This document shows, piece after piece, positions 1 to 8,261 of a stretch of 64,000 nucleotides of DNA. The notes beneath the pieces were generated by a model. That model searched no databases and was not told the DNA's origin. It saw only the letters and a list, made by a program, of their open reading frames with translations. Source of the DNA: Elusimicrobiota bacterium (GTDB lineage Bacteria; Elusimicrobiota; Elusimicrobia; UBA1565; UBA9628); the NCBI GenBank assembly GCA_023213235.1, contig CP096137.1, positions 569,587 to 633,586 on the forward strand, written 5' to 3'. Both the position numbers and the translations under genes were made by a program. Within the stretch, counting starts at the first letter, position 1. The number at the start of each line of letters is the position of its first letter.

Positions 1-2385
1 TCGCCTCGAGGCGCTCGCGCTCCGTGCGGAAGAGCGCCTCGCGCTGGGCGGCCCACTCCTTGTCGCGGGCGGTCCACGCCTGCTGGAGGGCGGCCTGCTC
101 GCGCACGTACTTGTCCTTGAGCGACGCCTCGAGCGCGGCGTGGCGCTCCTCGAGCACCAGGCGCTCGCGCGCGACCGCCTCCTCGTACGCCTTGCGGTAG
201 CGCTCCTCCTGCGCGGCGGCTTCGCTCTTGATCTGCGCCTCGCGGGCGAAGGCGGCGTCGCGCAGGGCGGCCTCCTTGTCGGCGAAGCCGGCCTCGAGCC
301 GCGTCTGAGTCTCCGCGGCCTGGCGCCGGAGCGTCTCGCGCTCCTCGTCCAGCGCGGAGCGGCGGGCTTCGAGCTCGGCGCGGGCGGCCTCGTCGGCGTG
401 CGCGCGCTCGGCGCGGGCGCGGCCCTCGTTCTCGCGGGCGATCGCGGCGGCGCGTGCCTCCTGGCGTTTAAGTTCATCGGCGAGACGTCGCCGAAACTGT
501 TCCTCGAGCGCCTGGAGCTTGGCCTCGTGCTGGGCCTCGTGCTGCGCCTCCTGCTTGAGCGCCTGGTCGAGCAGCTCCTGGCGCAAAGTCTCGGCGGCCT
601 CGTCGTGCGCCTTCTTCCAGCGCGCCTGCTCGGCGGCCATGATGCGGCGCTGCTCGGCCTCGCGCGCCATGAAGGCCAGCGACAGCTCCTCGTCGCGCTT
701 GGCGGCGGCCGCCTCCATCGCGCGGCGCTCGGAGGCGGTCTGCTCGCCGAACTCCGCGCGGGCGCGCTCGAGCGAGTCGCGGTGCTCCTGCTGCAGGCGC
801 CTCTCGCGCTCCGCCCAGCGGCCCGAGAACGAAGCCTCGAGCTCGGCCTGACGGCGCACGAGCTCGCCCTCCATCTCGGCGCGGGACTTCTCCAGGGCCT
901 GCACGTCGGCGGCGCGCTGCGCGGCCAGCTCCTCTTCCTTGACCCGGTAGCGGGCCTCGAGCTCGCGCCGCTCGTCCTCGAGGCGCTGGCGGCTCGAGGC
1001 GAGAGACTCGCGCAGCTTGGCCTGATGGGCCTCCCACTGCTGCTTCTCGCGCTCGGTCCACTCCGCCTGCATCTGCAGGAAACGGCGGCCGAGCTCCTCT
1101 TCCTTCTGCCGGTAATGATCCTGGAGCTCCTGCTGGCGCCGGAAAATCTCCTCTTCCTTCTTCTGGTAGCCGCCTTCCATCTCGCGCAGGCGCTCGTTGA
1201 GGGCCTCGGCGCGTTTGGCGTGCTCGGCTTCCATCTCGGCACGCTGGGCGGCGAGCTCGCTGCGGCTCTTGGCCAGGATGTCCTCGATGCGCTTCTGCTG
1301 CGCCTTCCAGACGTCCTTTTCTTTCAGAACGAGTTGATCCTGGAGCTGCTGGTACTTGGTAACGAGCTCGGCTTCCTGCTTCTCGTAGTGAGCCAGAACG
1401 GCCTTATTTCTCTCCTGGAGGGACTCGTCGAGCTTGGCTTCCTTCTCGCGGTAGTGCTCTTCCAGGAAGCGGCGCTCGGCCTCGAGGCGCTCCTGCAGGC
1501 GGCCCCACTCCTCCTCGTTCTTGTGCTGATAGGTCCGGTCGAGGGCGGCCTGGCGCTTGGCGTGCTCCTCGTCGAGATGGCGGCGGTGGTCCTCGAGATT
1601 CTGCTCCTTCTGGCGCAGGCGCGCCTCGAACTGGGCGAGCTTGGCCTCGAACTTCTCCGCGAGCGCGTGCTCCTCTCGGCCGAGGGCCTCGCGATTGTTC
1701 TTGATGAGCTCCTCGACGTCGCGCTCGTAGCGGCGCCGGTACTCGCTCTCCTTCGCCTTGATCGCCTCGTCGAGCAGCCGCTGCTGGCTCTCGAGGTCGC
1801 GCTCCTTGGCGCGCAGCGAATCCGTCTGGATCTTCAGGCGCTCGAGAAGGGAGGACTTCGTGTCCGCGAGGGCCTTCTCCTGGTGGGCGAGGGCGCCCTG
1901 CAGCTCGCGCTCCGCGTCTTGGCGCGCGGTGCGCACGGCCTCGATGAGCTCGCGGCGCAGGCCGCCGATCGCCGACTCGCGGGCGGCGATCTCGCGCTTG
2001 AGCGCGTCGATCTGCATCGTGAGCTGGAGGCGCTCTTCCTTAACATGCGCGTCCTGCTCGCGGAAGATCTCGCGGCGCAGCTCCTCGCGGAGCTGGTCCT
2101 CCATCTTCTTGTGGTCGGCGATCGAGGCTTCCCACGCCTTGACCGTCTCGCGCCAGCGCTTGACCGTCTCGTCCTTTTCTCTTGCCTCGATGGAGGCGTC
2201 GTCGCGCTGCTTGAGGGCTTTGGCGGCTTCGTCCCGCGCGTCCTTCAGCTCGGCGCCGAGGCGGTGCAGGCGCTCGAGCGCCCAGCGCAGGGCCAGGCGG
2301 GCGGTGTCGAGATCGTTGACGGTGGACGCGTCGAAGCCGCCGGGGGCTGGTCGGGAGGCTGCGGCGGCTCGGGGCGGATATCCAT
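1..2385 (-). CDS. Long coiled-coil protein, partial at 3' end
   Basis: The reverse strand encodes about 795 residues that run off the left edge. After a proline-rich start (MDIRPEPPQPPDQPP) nearly all of it is uninterrupted heptad-type sequence rich in Glu, Arg, Lys, Gln, Ala and Leu, with phrases such as EEIFRRQQELQDHYRQK, so a long alpha-helical rod is expected. I see no signal peptide, membrane helix or catalytic motif. The ATG at 2385 and the coiled coil are in different frames; adding one base to the G5 run at 2342-2346 joins them, so I read this as one gene with a probable sequence error. It lies 57 bases downstream of the PrsW-like gene on the same strand. The function is unknown; a structural or cell-shape role is only a guess. 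Its long open shadow on the plus strand is not a gene. Confidence 0.75.
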
Positions 2386-2442
2386 GGGTGTTCGACGCGT
2401 CGGCGCCGCGCCCGTGAATATTGCCCGATTGCTGTTACAGAG

Positions 2443-3491
2443 TTATTGAGGAGGGGCGGCGGCGGGCTCCGGACCCGCGGCGGCGCCCGCGAAAAAGCGT
2501 TGGCGCTTTCTGTGTACATCGACACGCACAGGAGCATCGAAACGCACCCGTCGACGATGCAGTAAGCCCGCTGCCCCGCCGGCAGTTGCGCGAAGGCCGC
2601 CGCCGTGGACAGGAGGCTGACGGCGGTGAGGTACGCATAGGACCTGCGCGCCCATAGCCGGCCGTGGAGGAGCTTCCAGGTCACCAGCAGGACGCCGACG
2701 TTCGCAGGTAGGACCAACTCCCGGTCCGACGCGGGGAATATCGCGACGGACAGCAGGCTCCCGAGGGCGGCCAGCCCCACGCCTATGCGCATGAGCAGCG
2801 GCGGCTCGAGATCGGGCACCCTCGAGGAGGCGCCGCTCAGCCGGTCAATCGCGAGAAGGACGCCCACCGGCCCTAGGTAGATGAAATTCGAAACCCAGAA
2901 AGTAATCGCCCGGAGCAGCTCCTGGGTGACCGGCTGGCCGGCAGCCGCCGTTAGGGACTCGTGATTCAGCAGGACATAGAGGGGCCCGATATCCCATGCC
3001 GTATGCGCCAAGACCGGCGCGAGCCAGGCCAGAAAAAGGCCGAAGCCTCGTCCGGCCGGCGCCACATCGGCGCGGACCAGCAGGGTTCCCATCATCAGGC
3101 CCAACCCGCCATGGACCCCGACGCCGACGAAGGCGCCGAGAAGCAAGCCGTGCCTGACCTTAAATAGAGCCTCCACGAGGCCGAAGCCGACCGCTACCGC
3201 CGCCGGCACGAGCAGCCGCTCGCGAGGCGTCGGGCCGCGCAGGAGGAGCAGCGCGGCGAGGCTCAAGAGGAGCTTCACGGATTCCTCGGGGATTCCGGCC
3301 GTGATGAGGACTATCGACGCGGCATGAGACAGAGTGCGCTCCTCGAGCAGCGCGTCGGTGAAGCCGGGCCAGATCCAGGCGACGGCATGAATCAGACCCA
3401 TGAGGAGGGCGCAGGCCAGGGCGCCGAGCAGGAGCGCTCCGCACAGCGTGACGGCGTTTCGAAACGGCCTTGTCGGAGAGTCGGCGATCAA
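2443..3491 (-). CDS. PrsW-like putative intramembrane protease
   Basis: A membrane protein of about 349 residues with eight or more hydrophobic segments. It shows the conserved pattern of the PrsW/CPBP-like superfamily: EExxK at residues 69-73 (IPEESVKLL), a second Glu near 107 (GFGLVEALF), a His near 127, and HTAWD at 163-167. In characterised PrsW these residues are thought to bind metal and cleave anti-sigma factors within the membrane; the substrate here is unknown. The start is a TTG at 3491 without a clear ribosome site, so the N-terminus is uncertain. As written, the frame runs on into the coiled-coil gene. One extra base in the A5 run at 2491-2495 gives a short Ala/Pro-rich tail and a stop at 2443, which I prefer. 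It is divergent from a CPBP-type gene. Confidence 0.65.
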
Positions 3492-3616
3492 GGATTATTG
3501 GGCAAATTCCTAAAAATAGCCAGGCCCGCGAAGGCCGCGGCGGACCCATACCCCGTGGGCCTTTCGCCAATGCCGCCAGGGGACCGAAGGCTCATGACCG
3601 AATGCGGGGATGCCGC

Positions 3617-3622
3617 TATTCT
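3617..3622 (+). promoter_or_regulatory. -10-like box of the CPBP gene
   Basis: TATTCT lies 6 bases before the GTG at 3629. An AAGGAGG sequence overlaps that GTG and is therefore too close to act as a normal ribosome site for it. The arrangement fits a transcript that begins at or very near the start codon. No -35 box is evident. Confidence 0.4.
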
Positions 3623-3628
3623 AAGGAG

Positions 3629-5812
3629 GTGAAGAGGCTTCTCGCGCTCTCGGCCTGTCTGGCGCTGTGCCCGCTCACGGCCGCCAGTCAGGTCCGCGTC
3701 GGCGCCGCGGCCGAGTCCGGCATGGCCCCGGCCGTCGCCCCCGTCGGGACGAACGCTGGTCCGGGTTCCGTCCTGCCGGGACTGAGCCTGCCGTCCGCCT
3801 CGCTGACCACGACGCTCGCTCCCTCCTTGGCTCCGGCGCCGATGGCGATCGGCGCCGCCCGCCTCAACGCGGCGCCCCAGGCCCTATCGGCCGCCGTCTC
3901 GATCTCTCCGGCCGCCGTGTCCGCGGTCCCTGTTGCGTTAAAGCAAAGAACGTCCGTGGAGACTCATCCCGCCGCCGCTCCGATTTACTCCCGCCCCGCC
4001 ACGACCCGCGCCGCGAGCGCGTCCGTCCTGATCCAGGACGAGGTCGCCGCCTGGGGCCCCTCTCGCCGCGTCCAAGACGTGCCCGTGTCCGACGGGATTC
4101 GCTTCAACCGATTGCCGCCGCTCATGGCGCCTTCGGCCGCGGAGCCAAACAATCCAAACGTCCCCGTCCCCCCGGCGAAGTCGCCCGCGCCGAAGGGCTC
4201 GCCGCGGCTGACGAAGGCGCTCGTCTACACGGGAGCGGCCTTGATCGGCGTCTCGCTCGCGGCCGCCGCCGCGCCCGCTCTGATCCCGGCCGCGATCATC
4301 GCCTCCAAGGGCGCCATCGCCTGGGCGGGCCTCGCGGCGCTGACCGCCTCGCGATTCTTTAGAGAACCCGGCAACGCGCCCGACGTCCCGCGCGGCCCGC
4401 CGTCCGACGGCAAGGGCACGTTCGGCTCGTTCAAGGGCGCCTGGGCCGCCGCGCGCGACAGCGCCGCCGCGCAGGTCTCCTTCGAGACGAACGTCGGCGG
4501 GCGCTCGTGGGCGAGCTTCAAAGACTGGCTGCTCGGCGGGATGCGCACCGGCCTGTACTGGATGGGCCCGTCGCTGCTCCTGATGCTCGGCGGCGCCGTC
4601 GCCGCGAAGGCGCTCATGGCCCTGACCTCGGTCGTCGCGGTGGCGGCCCCGGGCGCCGGAGTCGCCGAGGCCTCGATCGCGGTCATGCCGCTGTCGGCCT
4701 TCCTGGGCGGCATCGTCCCGATGGCGCTCGCCGCCCAGGCGGCCGGCGTCGCTCTGTTTTTCCTGGTGGAAAAGCTCGCCGCCAAGCTCGGCGCCGGACG
4801 CCTCGCTCCGTGGCACGGCGCCGCGGCCGCCCTCGCGCTGGCCGCCGGCACGGTCATGAGCCTGACGGCCTCGCCCTTCGTGATCGCCGCGACCTTGGCC
4901 CTCGAGGCCGGCGTGATCTGGAGCGCCGCCAAGTCCCGGTCCTTCGTCGCCCCGCTCGCGCTGCGCGGAATTCTCACGGTCTTCTCGCTCGAGGCCGCGC
5001 GCCTCGGCGCCTGGATCAAGTTCGGCCCCGTCGTCGCGCTCGCCGGACTGCCTCCCGTGTGGGGCGGCGTGATCGTGCTCGGCCTCGTGCTCTCGGCCGT
5101 CGCGCTCAAGTCCCCGGCCCTGCGCCTGGCGGAGATCGGCAAGGAGTGGCTGACGCCGGAGCCCGGCCAGCGTCCGAAGAACCCGTGGCGCGTCGTGTCC
5201 GCCGGGCTCATGATGGGCCTCGTCGTCTACGCGATCGGCGATCTCGTCTACTGGGCCGTGAACTTCATCTCGCCCTCTCACGAGCCCGCGCCCCCGATCC
5301 TGGCGAAGATGCTCACCGGCGGCGTCGACCTGGTGCTCTACAACTTCGTGATCGTCGGCGTGCTCGAGGAGTTTATTTTCCGGCGCGGCCTGTTCAAGTG
5401 GATGAACGACAAGTTCGACAAGATCAAGAAGTTCACGTCGAGCCAGGCCTTCTGGCTGGCCGCGGTCGCCTCTGCACTCATATTCTCCGGCGTGCACTAC
5501 ATCGACTGGGGCTCGGTCATGGCCAAGTTCGGCCTGGGAGACGCGACGACGGCGGCGGGCATGGGCGGCGCCTACGCGTTCACGTGGGCCGGGTTCGTCG
5601 CGCGCTCGGTGCTGGGCGTGGTGCTGGCCTGGATCTACAAGCGCTCGGGCTTCTTGATGATTCCCATCATCGCCCACTTCTGGGCCGACTCGATGGAAGG
5701 CCTGGGCCTGCGCTGGGGCCTCGGCGCCTTCGCGGCGCTCGCCGCGGGCGCGATGCTGCTCTCGCTGATCAGGTCGTCGCGGTCCGGAACAGCGGCTCGA
5801 TCAGCGACTTGA
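3629..5812 (+). CDS. CPBP-family membrane protease with long secreted-type N-terminus
   Basis: About 727 residues. A signal peptide (LLALSACLALCPLTAAS) is followed by QVRVG and then about 170 residues rich in Pro, Ala, Ser and Val without obvious fold. From about residue 200 there are many membrane helices. The CPBP (Abi/Rce1-type) protease motifs sit in the C-terminal third: EEFIFRRG near residue 580, SGVHY near 624 and AHFWADS near 680. Family members are thought to be glutamate-type intramembrane proteases; no substrate can be inferred. The GTG at 3629 is chosen because the signal peptide begins there; an in-frame ATG at 3602 is the alternative. The 3' end overlaps the opposite-strand PAP2 gene by 44 bases, more than any other convergent pair in the window. 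The N-terminal region resembles that of the phospholipase D protein at 18014-21030. Confidence 0.8.
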   Translation: MKRLLALSACLALCPLTAASQVRVGAAAESGMAPAVAPVGTNAGPGSVLPGLSLPSASLTTTLAPSLAPAPMAIGAARLNAAPQALSAAVSISPAAVSAVPVALKQRTSVETHPAAAPIYSRPATTRAASASVLIQDEVAAWGPSRRVQDVPVSDGIRFNRLPPLMAPSAAEPNNPNVPVPPAKSPAPKGSPRLTKALVYTGAALIGVSLAAAAAPALIPAAIIASKGAIAWAGLAALTASRFFREPGNAPDVPRGPPSDGKGTFGSFKGAWAAARDSAAAQVSFETNVGGRSWASFKDWLLGGMRTGLYWMGPSLLLMLGGAVAAKALMALTSVVAVAAPGAGVAEASIAVMPLSAFLGGIVPMALAAQAAGVALFFLVEKLAAKLGAGRLAPWHGAAAALALAAGTVMSLTASPFVIAATLALEAGVIWSAAKSRSFVAPLALRGILTVFSLEAARLGAWIKFGPVVALAGLPPVWGGVIVLGLVLSAVALKSPALRLAEIGKEWLTPEPGQRPKNPWRVVSAGLMMGLVVYAIGDLVYWAVNFISPSHEPAPPILAKMLTGGVDLVLYNFVIVGVLEEFIFRRGLFKWMNDKFDKIKKFTSSQAFWLAAVASALIFSGVHYIDWGSVMAKFGLGDATTAAGMGGAYAFTWAGFVARSVLGVVLAWIYKRSGFLMIPIIAHFWADSMEGLGLRWGLGAFAALAAGAMLLSLIRSSRSGTAARSAT

Positions 5813-6551
5813 ACGCGTTGCGCGCCAGCGCGTACACCGAGTAGCCGACAAAGAACGCCGCGATCACGTCGACCGTGTAATGGTTGCGCGAGAGAAGAAC
5901 CCCGACGGCCATGACCAAGGACCCCGCGAACATCAGACGCTTCAGGCCCGGGGTTTTGAAAAACAGAAAAAAGAGAAAGGGGATCGCCGTGTGGCCGGAG
6001 AACACGAACTCGTTGGTGAACGTCCACGTGCCCAGTATCCGTGAGAAGATCGCGTCGTGCAGGCGCATGTCGACCATGTCGGCGGGCGCGCCGATCGGCG
6101 ACAGGAACACGAAGGCCGTGCGCACGACCATGTAGATCGTCAGCATGAAGACGAGGAAGGGAATGCGGCGCGGGTGGTAGGCGATCGCGGCGCCGCAGGC
6201 GTAGATGTGGAGGGCGAACCAGCCCCAGGACAAGATCGGGAGCGTATTCACGAGCGGCAGGCGGCGCAGCAGCCAGTCGTTGCCGACGGGAAGCGCGCGC
6301 TGGTCGGCGACCCAGCCGAGCTTGGTGTAGAGCGTGTAGCTGAGGCAGAAGGCGGCGAGCGCGCCGGCCAAGGTGTAGATCCACCACTTGTAGTGGATGC
6401 CGTGCCACTCGTCCTTGATCTCGGCGATCTCCTTGCGGGCCGCGCGCGGCAGGAGGTCGCGCAGCTCGCGGATCTCCTTGGCGGAGTCGCTGAAGCGGCG
6501 CTCGAGTTCCTTGAGGCGTTCTTCGAGTTCGGGATGCTCGGACACGGGCAC
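5769..6551 (-). CDS. PAP2_C-type (sphingomyelin-synthase-like) membrane phosphatase
   Basis: 260 residues. The first 50 are charged and probably coiled-coil and cytoplasmic; six hydrophobic segments follow. The motifs SGHTAIPF (His about 187) and SRNHYTVDV (His about 224, Asp about 228) match the C-terminal PAP2 subfamily that includes sphingomyelin synthases, in which this His-His-Asp set transfers or hydrolyses lipid phosphate groups. The substrate is probably a membrane lipid phosphate but cannot be named. The start is a GTG at 6551. A TATCAT box lies only 5 bases upstream, and no ribosome site is visible. It is divergent from the YgjP-like gene and overlaps the CPBP gene tail-to-tail. Confidence 0.75.
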   Translation of the reverse strand: MPVSEHPELEERLKELERRFSDSAKEIRELRDLLPRAARKEIAEIKDEWHGIHYKWWIYTLAGALAAFCLSYTLYTKLGWVADQRALPVGNDWLLRRLPLVNTLPILSWGWFALHIYACGAAIAYHPRRIPFLVFMLTIYMVVRTAFVFLSPIGAPADMVDMRLHDAIFSRILGTWTFTNEFVFSGHTAIPFLFFLFFKTPGLKRLMFAGSLVMAVGVLLSRNHYTVDVIAAFFVGYSVYALARNAFKSLIEPLFRTATT

Positions 6552-6556
6552 GAGTC

Positions 6557-6562
6557 ATGATA
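6557..6562 (-). promoter_or_regulatory. -10-like box of the PAP2_C gene
   Basis: On the reverse strand TATCAT is followed by 5 bases and then the GTG start at 6551. This repeats the close -10-to-start spacing seen at other first genes in the window. No -35 box was found. Confidence 0.35.
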
Positions 6563-6572
6563 ACATCTCTAC

Positions 6573-7025
6573 ATGACGTCGTCGATCATCGGCGAAGTAA
6601 AGGATTTCCTGAGGGGGCTTAAGACGGACTGGCCCGAGCTCTTCGCGCCGCCGCCGAAGCCCGCCGCGCCGCCGCGCCCGCGGCGTGAAAGGCCCGAAGG
6701 CGACCTCGTGCGCGTGTTCCGCGAGCGCGCCGACCACTACGCGCCGATCCTCGGCGTGACCTACGGGCGGATTTCGGTGAAGGACCAGCGCACGCTGTGG
6801 GGCTCGTGCACGCCGGAGGGCAATCTCAACTTCAACTGGCGCCTGACGCTCGCGCCGCCCGAGGTGCTGGACTATCTCGTGATCCACGAGCTCGCGCACC
6901 GCGCGCAGATGAACCACTCGCGGCGCTTCTGGGAGGTCGTCGAAAAGGCCTGCCCGGATCACAAGGTCCACCGGCGCTGGCTCAGGAAGAACGGGCGTGC
7001 GCTGTACGAGCCGAAGCGGCCCTAG
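6573..7025 (+). CDS. YgjP/WLM-like zinc metallopeptidase domain protein
   Basis: 150 residues. It contains WGSCTPEGNLNFNWRL (about 76-91) followed by VIHELAHRAQMNHSRRFW, with the zinc-ligand HELAH at 105-109 and a third His at 115. This is the signature of the YgjP family (DUF45), a predicted metal-dependent hydrolase of unknown substrate. It is a little shorter than typical members because the N-terminal part is reduced to a proline-rich linker. It is transcribed divergently from the PAP2_C gene across 21 bases. Its TAG stop shares the bases CTAG (7022-7025) with the stop of the convergent gene. Confidence 0.85.
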   Translation: MTSSIIGEVKDFLRGLKTDWPELFAPPPKPAAPPRPRRERPEGDLVRVFRERADHYAPILGVTYGRISVKDQRTLWGSCTPEGNLNFNWRLTLAPPEVLDYLVIHELAHRAQMNHSRRFWEVVEKACPDHKVHRRWLRKNGRALYEPKRP

Positions 7026-8230
7026 AGCGGCTTGCCGAAGACGTCCGTCCCGGACGTGGACAGCTGTCCGGTCTCCGCCGAGTAGGCGATCGGCGCCCCG
7101 GTGAAAGGATCGGCGGGAACCGCGTCCACGTATTTCGGCATGAGCTCGTCGAGCCTCGCGGGCCAGGCTCCCCGCTCGGCCCGGTAGGCCGCGAGCGCGG
7201 CCGCGAGCCCCGCCTCCGCCGCGCGCCAGTCCGCCGCGCATCGGCGCTTGAACAGCGGCGCGTAATTCGGCGCCCCCATGTCGTAGATGATGACGCCGAC
7301 GAGATTCGGGCGCGGATATATCGCCAGCGGGCGGAACGGAGCCACCTTTCCGGCCGCGCAGGGCTCGCCGGCGGCCGAGATGTCCTCACGCGCCTTCCCG
7401 GCGAATAGAGTCTTCGTCTGGCCGCGCGAATAAAGCCCGCCGGCGAGGGCGGCGCGAAGGAGCAAGGACGTCGAGCGCGTGTACTGTCGGTCGTCGGATT
7501 CGGGCAGAATCTCGGCGAGATGATCGGCGAGCCAGGCGCTCGACGCGTACTCGTAGCGCAGGCCGTCCTGCAAGCCGCGTACGGCCCCAGTCGGCGCGGC
7601 GAGCAGACGGGCGGCGGCGATGCGCGCCGGAGCGGGTACCCGCGGAGCCGTCGCGGCGGCGCGGACACGCCTGGCGGAGAGGTCGATGAGCAGAGCGCCG
7701 ACGAGGTGGGTGATGAGCGGCTGCCTCTCGCCGGCGAGCAGTCGCCCCACCCGGTAGACGGTCTGAGCGCGCTCGAGCGCTTCCGCCGGACGGCCCTCCG
7801 CGAGCAGGAGCTCCGCCTCGAGGACCAGCAGGCGCGCCGCGGTCACGACGGGAAAGAATTGCGGCACGGGAGTGTTGAAATTGATGCCGGAAGGGTCGCC
7901 GTAAGCGGGATCGCGAAAGACCGCGCGGCTCGAAAGCAATCGGAACCGCTTCAGCGTCTCCCGGTTGCGGGCGAGCAGGCCGCGCACGCGTGCGGCGTCG
8001 AGCGGGCCCTTCTCTGTCTGGGAGTTCAGGAACGTCCGCTCCTCGGAGGTCGCGTCGAGCGCTTTGCCCATCGCGAGGAAGTCGGCGAAGCCGTCGTCGA
8101 CAGGCACGGCGGCGTAAGGCGGGGGTAGGAGGTCGGCGTCGGCGGGCGAGGCGGCCAGGCGGGCGACGAGGACGGCGCCGGCCCAGAGCAGGATGACGGC
8201 GGAAGCGGCGACGCCGAGCTTCTTCTTCAT
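7022..8230 (-). CDS. Membrane-anchored or secreted protein of unknown function
   Basis: 402 residues with one N-terminal hydrophobic segment (LGVAASAVILLWAGAVLVARL), so it is either anchored in the inner membrane or exported. The middle is helical and Ala/Leu/Arg-rich. The last 80 residues contain YRAERGAWPARLDELMPKY and PADPFTGAPIAYS, a pattern also seen at the C-terminus of pseudopilin-like and large planctomycete-type secreted proteins. I do not recognise a family with confidence. The ATG at 8230 has a GGAGG ribosome site. It follows the RND pump gene with a small hairpin between them and may be a separate unit. Confidence 0.7.
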   Translation of the reverse strand: MKKKLGVAASAVILLWAGAVLVARLAASPADADLLPPPYAAVPVDDGFADFLAMGKALDATSEERTFLNSQTEKGPLDAARVRGLLARNRETLKRFRLLSSRAVFRDPAYGDPSGINFNTPVPQFFPVVTAARLLVLEAELLLAEGRPAEALERAQTVYRVGRLLAGERQPLITHLVGALLIDLSARRVRAAATAPRVPAPARIAAARLLAAPTGAVRGLQDGLRYEYASSAWLADHLAEILPESDDRQYTRSTSLLLRAALAGGLYSRGQTKTLFAGKAREDISAAGEPCAAGKVAPFRPLAIYPRPNLVGVIIYDMGAPNYAPLFKRRCAADWRAAEAGLAAALAAYRAERGAWPARLDELMPKYVDAVPADPFTGAPIAYSAETGQLSTSGTDVFGKPL

Positions 8231-8235
8231 GCGGC

Positions 8236-8252
8236 CTCCAGCGCACGTCGCT
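8236..8252 (-). terminator. Short hairpin between the RND gene and the next gene
   Basis: CCAGCG-CACGT-CGCTGG forms a 6-bp stem. It lies just after the RND stop codon and within the leader of the gene starting at 8230. There is no U-run, so it may be a weak terminator or a leader structure. Confidence 0.3.
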
Positions 8253-8261
8253 GGAAGTATA

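Noticed and set aside
140..2449. 769-residue plus-strand open frame rich in Leu, Ala and Gly
   Set aside because: It is the complement of a coiled-coil gene in which Glu/Leu/Arg codons keep the other strand open; its composition is not protein-like.
3470..3628. N-terminal extension of the CPBP protein from 3470
   Set aside because: It would place 53 charged residues before the signal peptide; the start at 3629 (or 3602) leaves a normal signal sequence.
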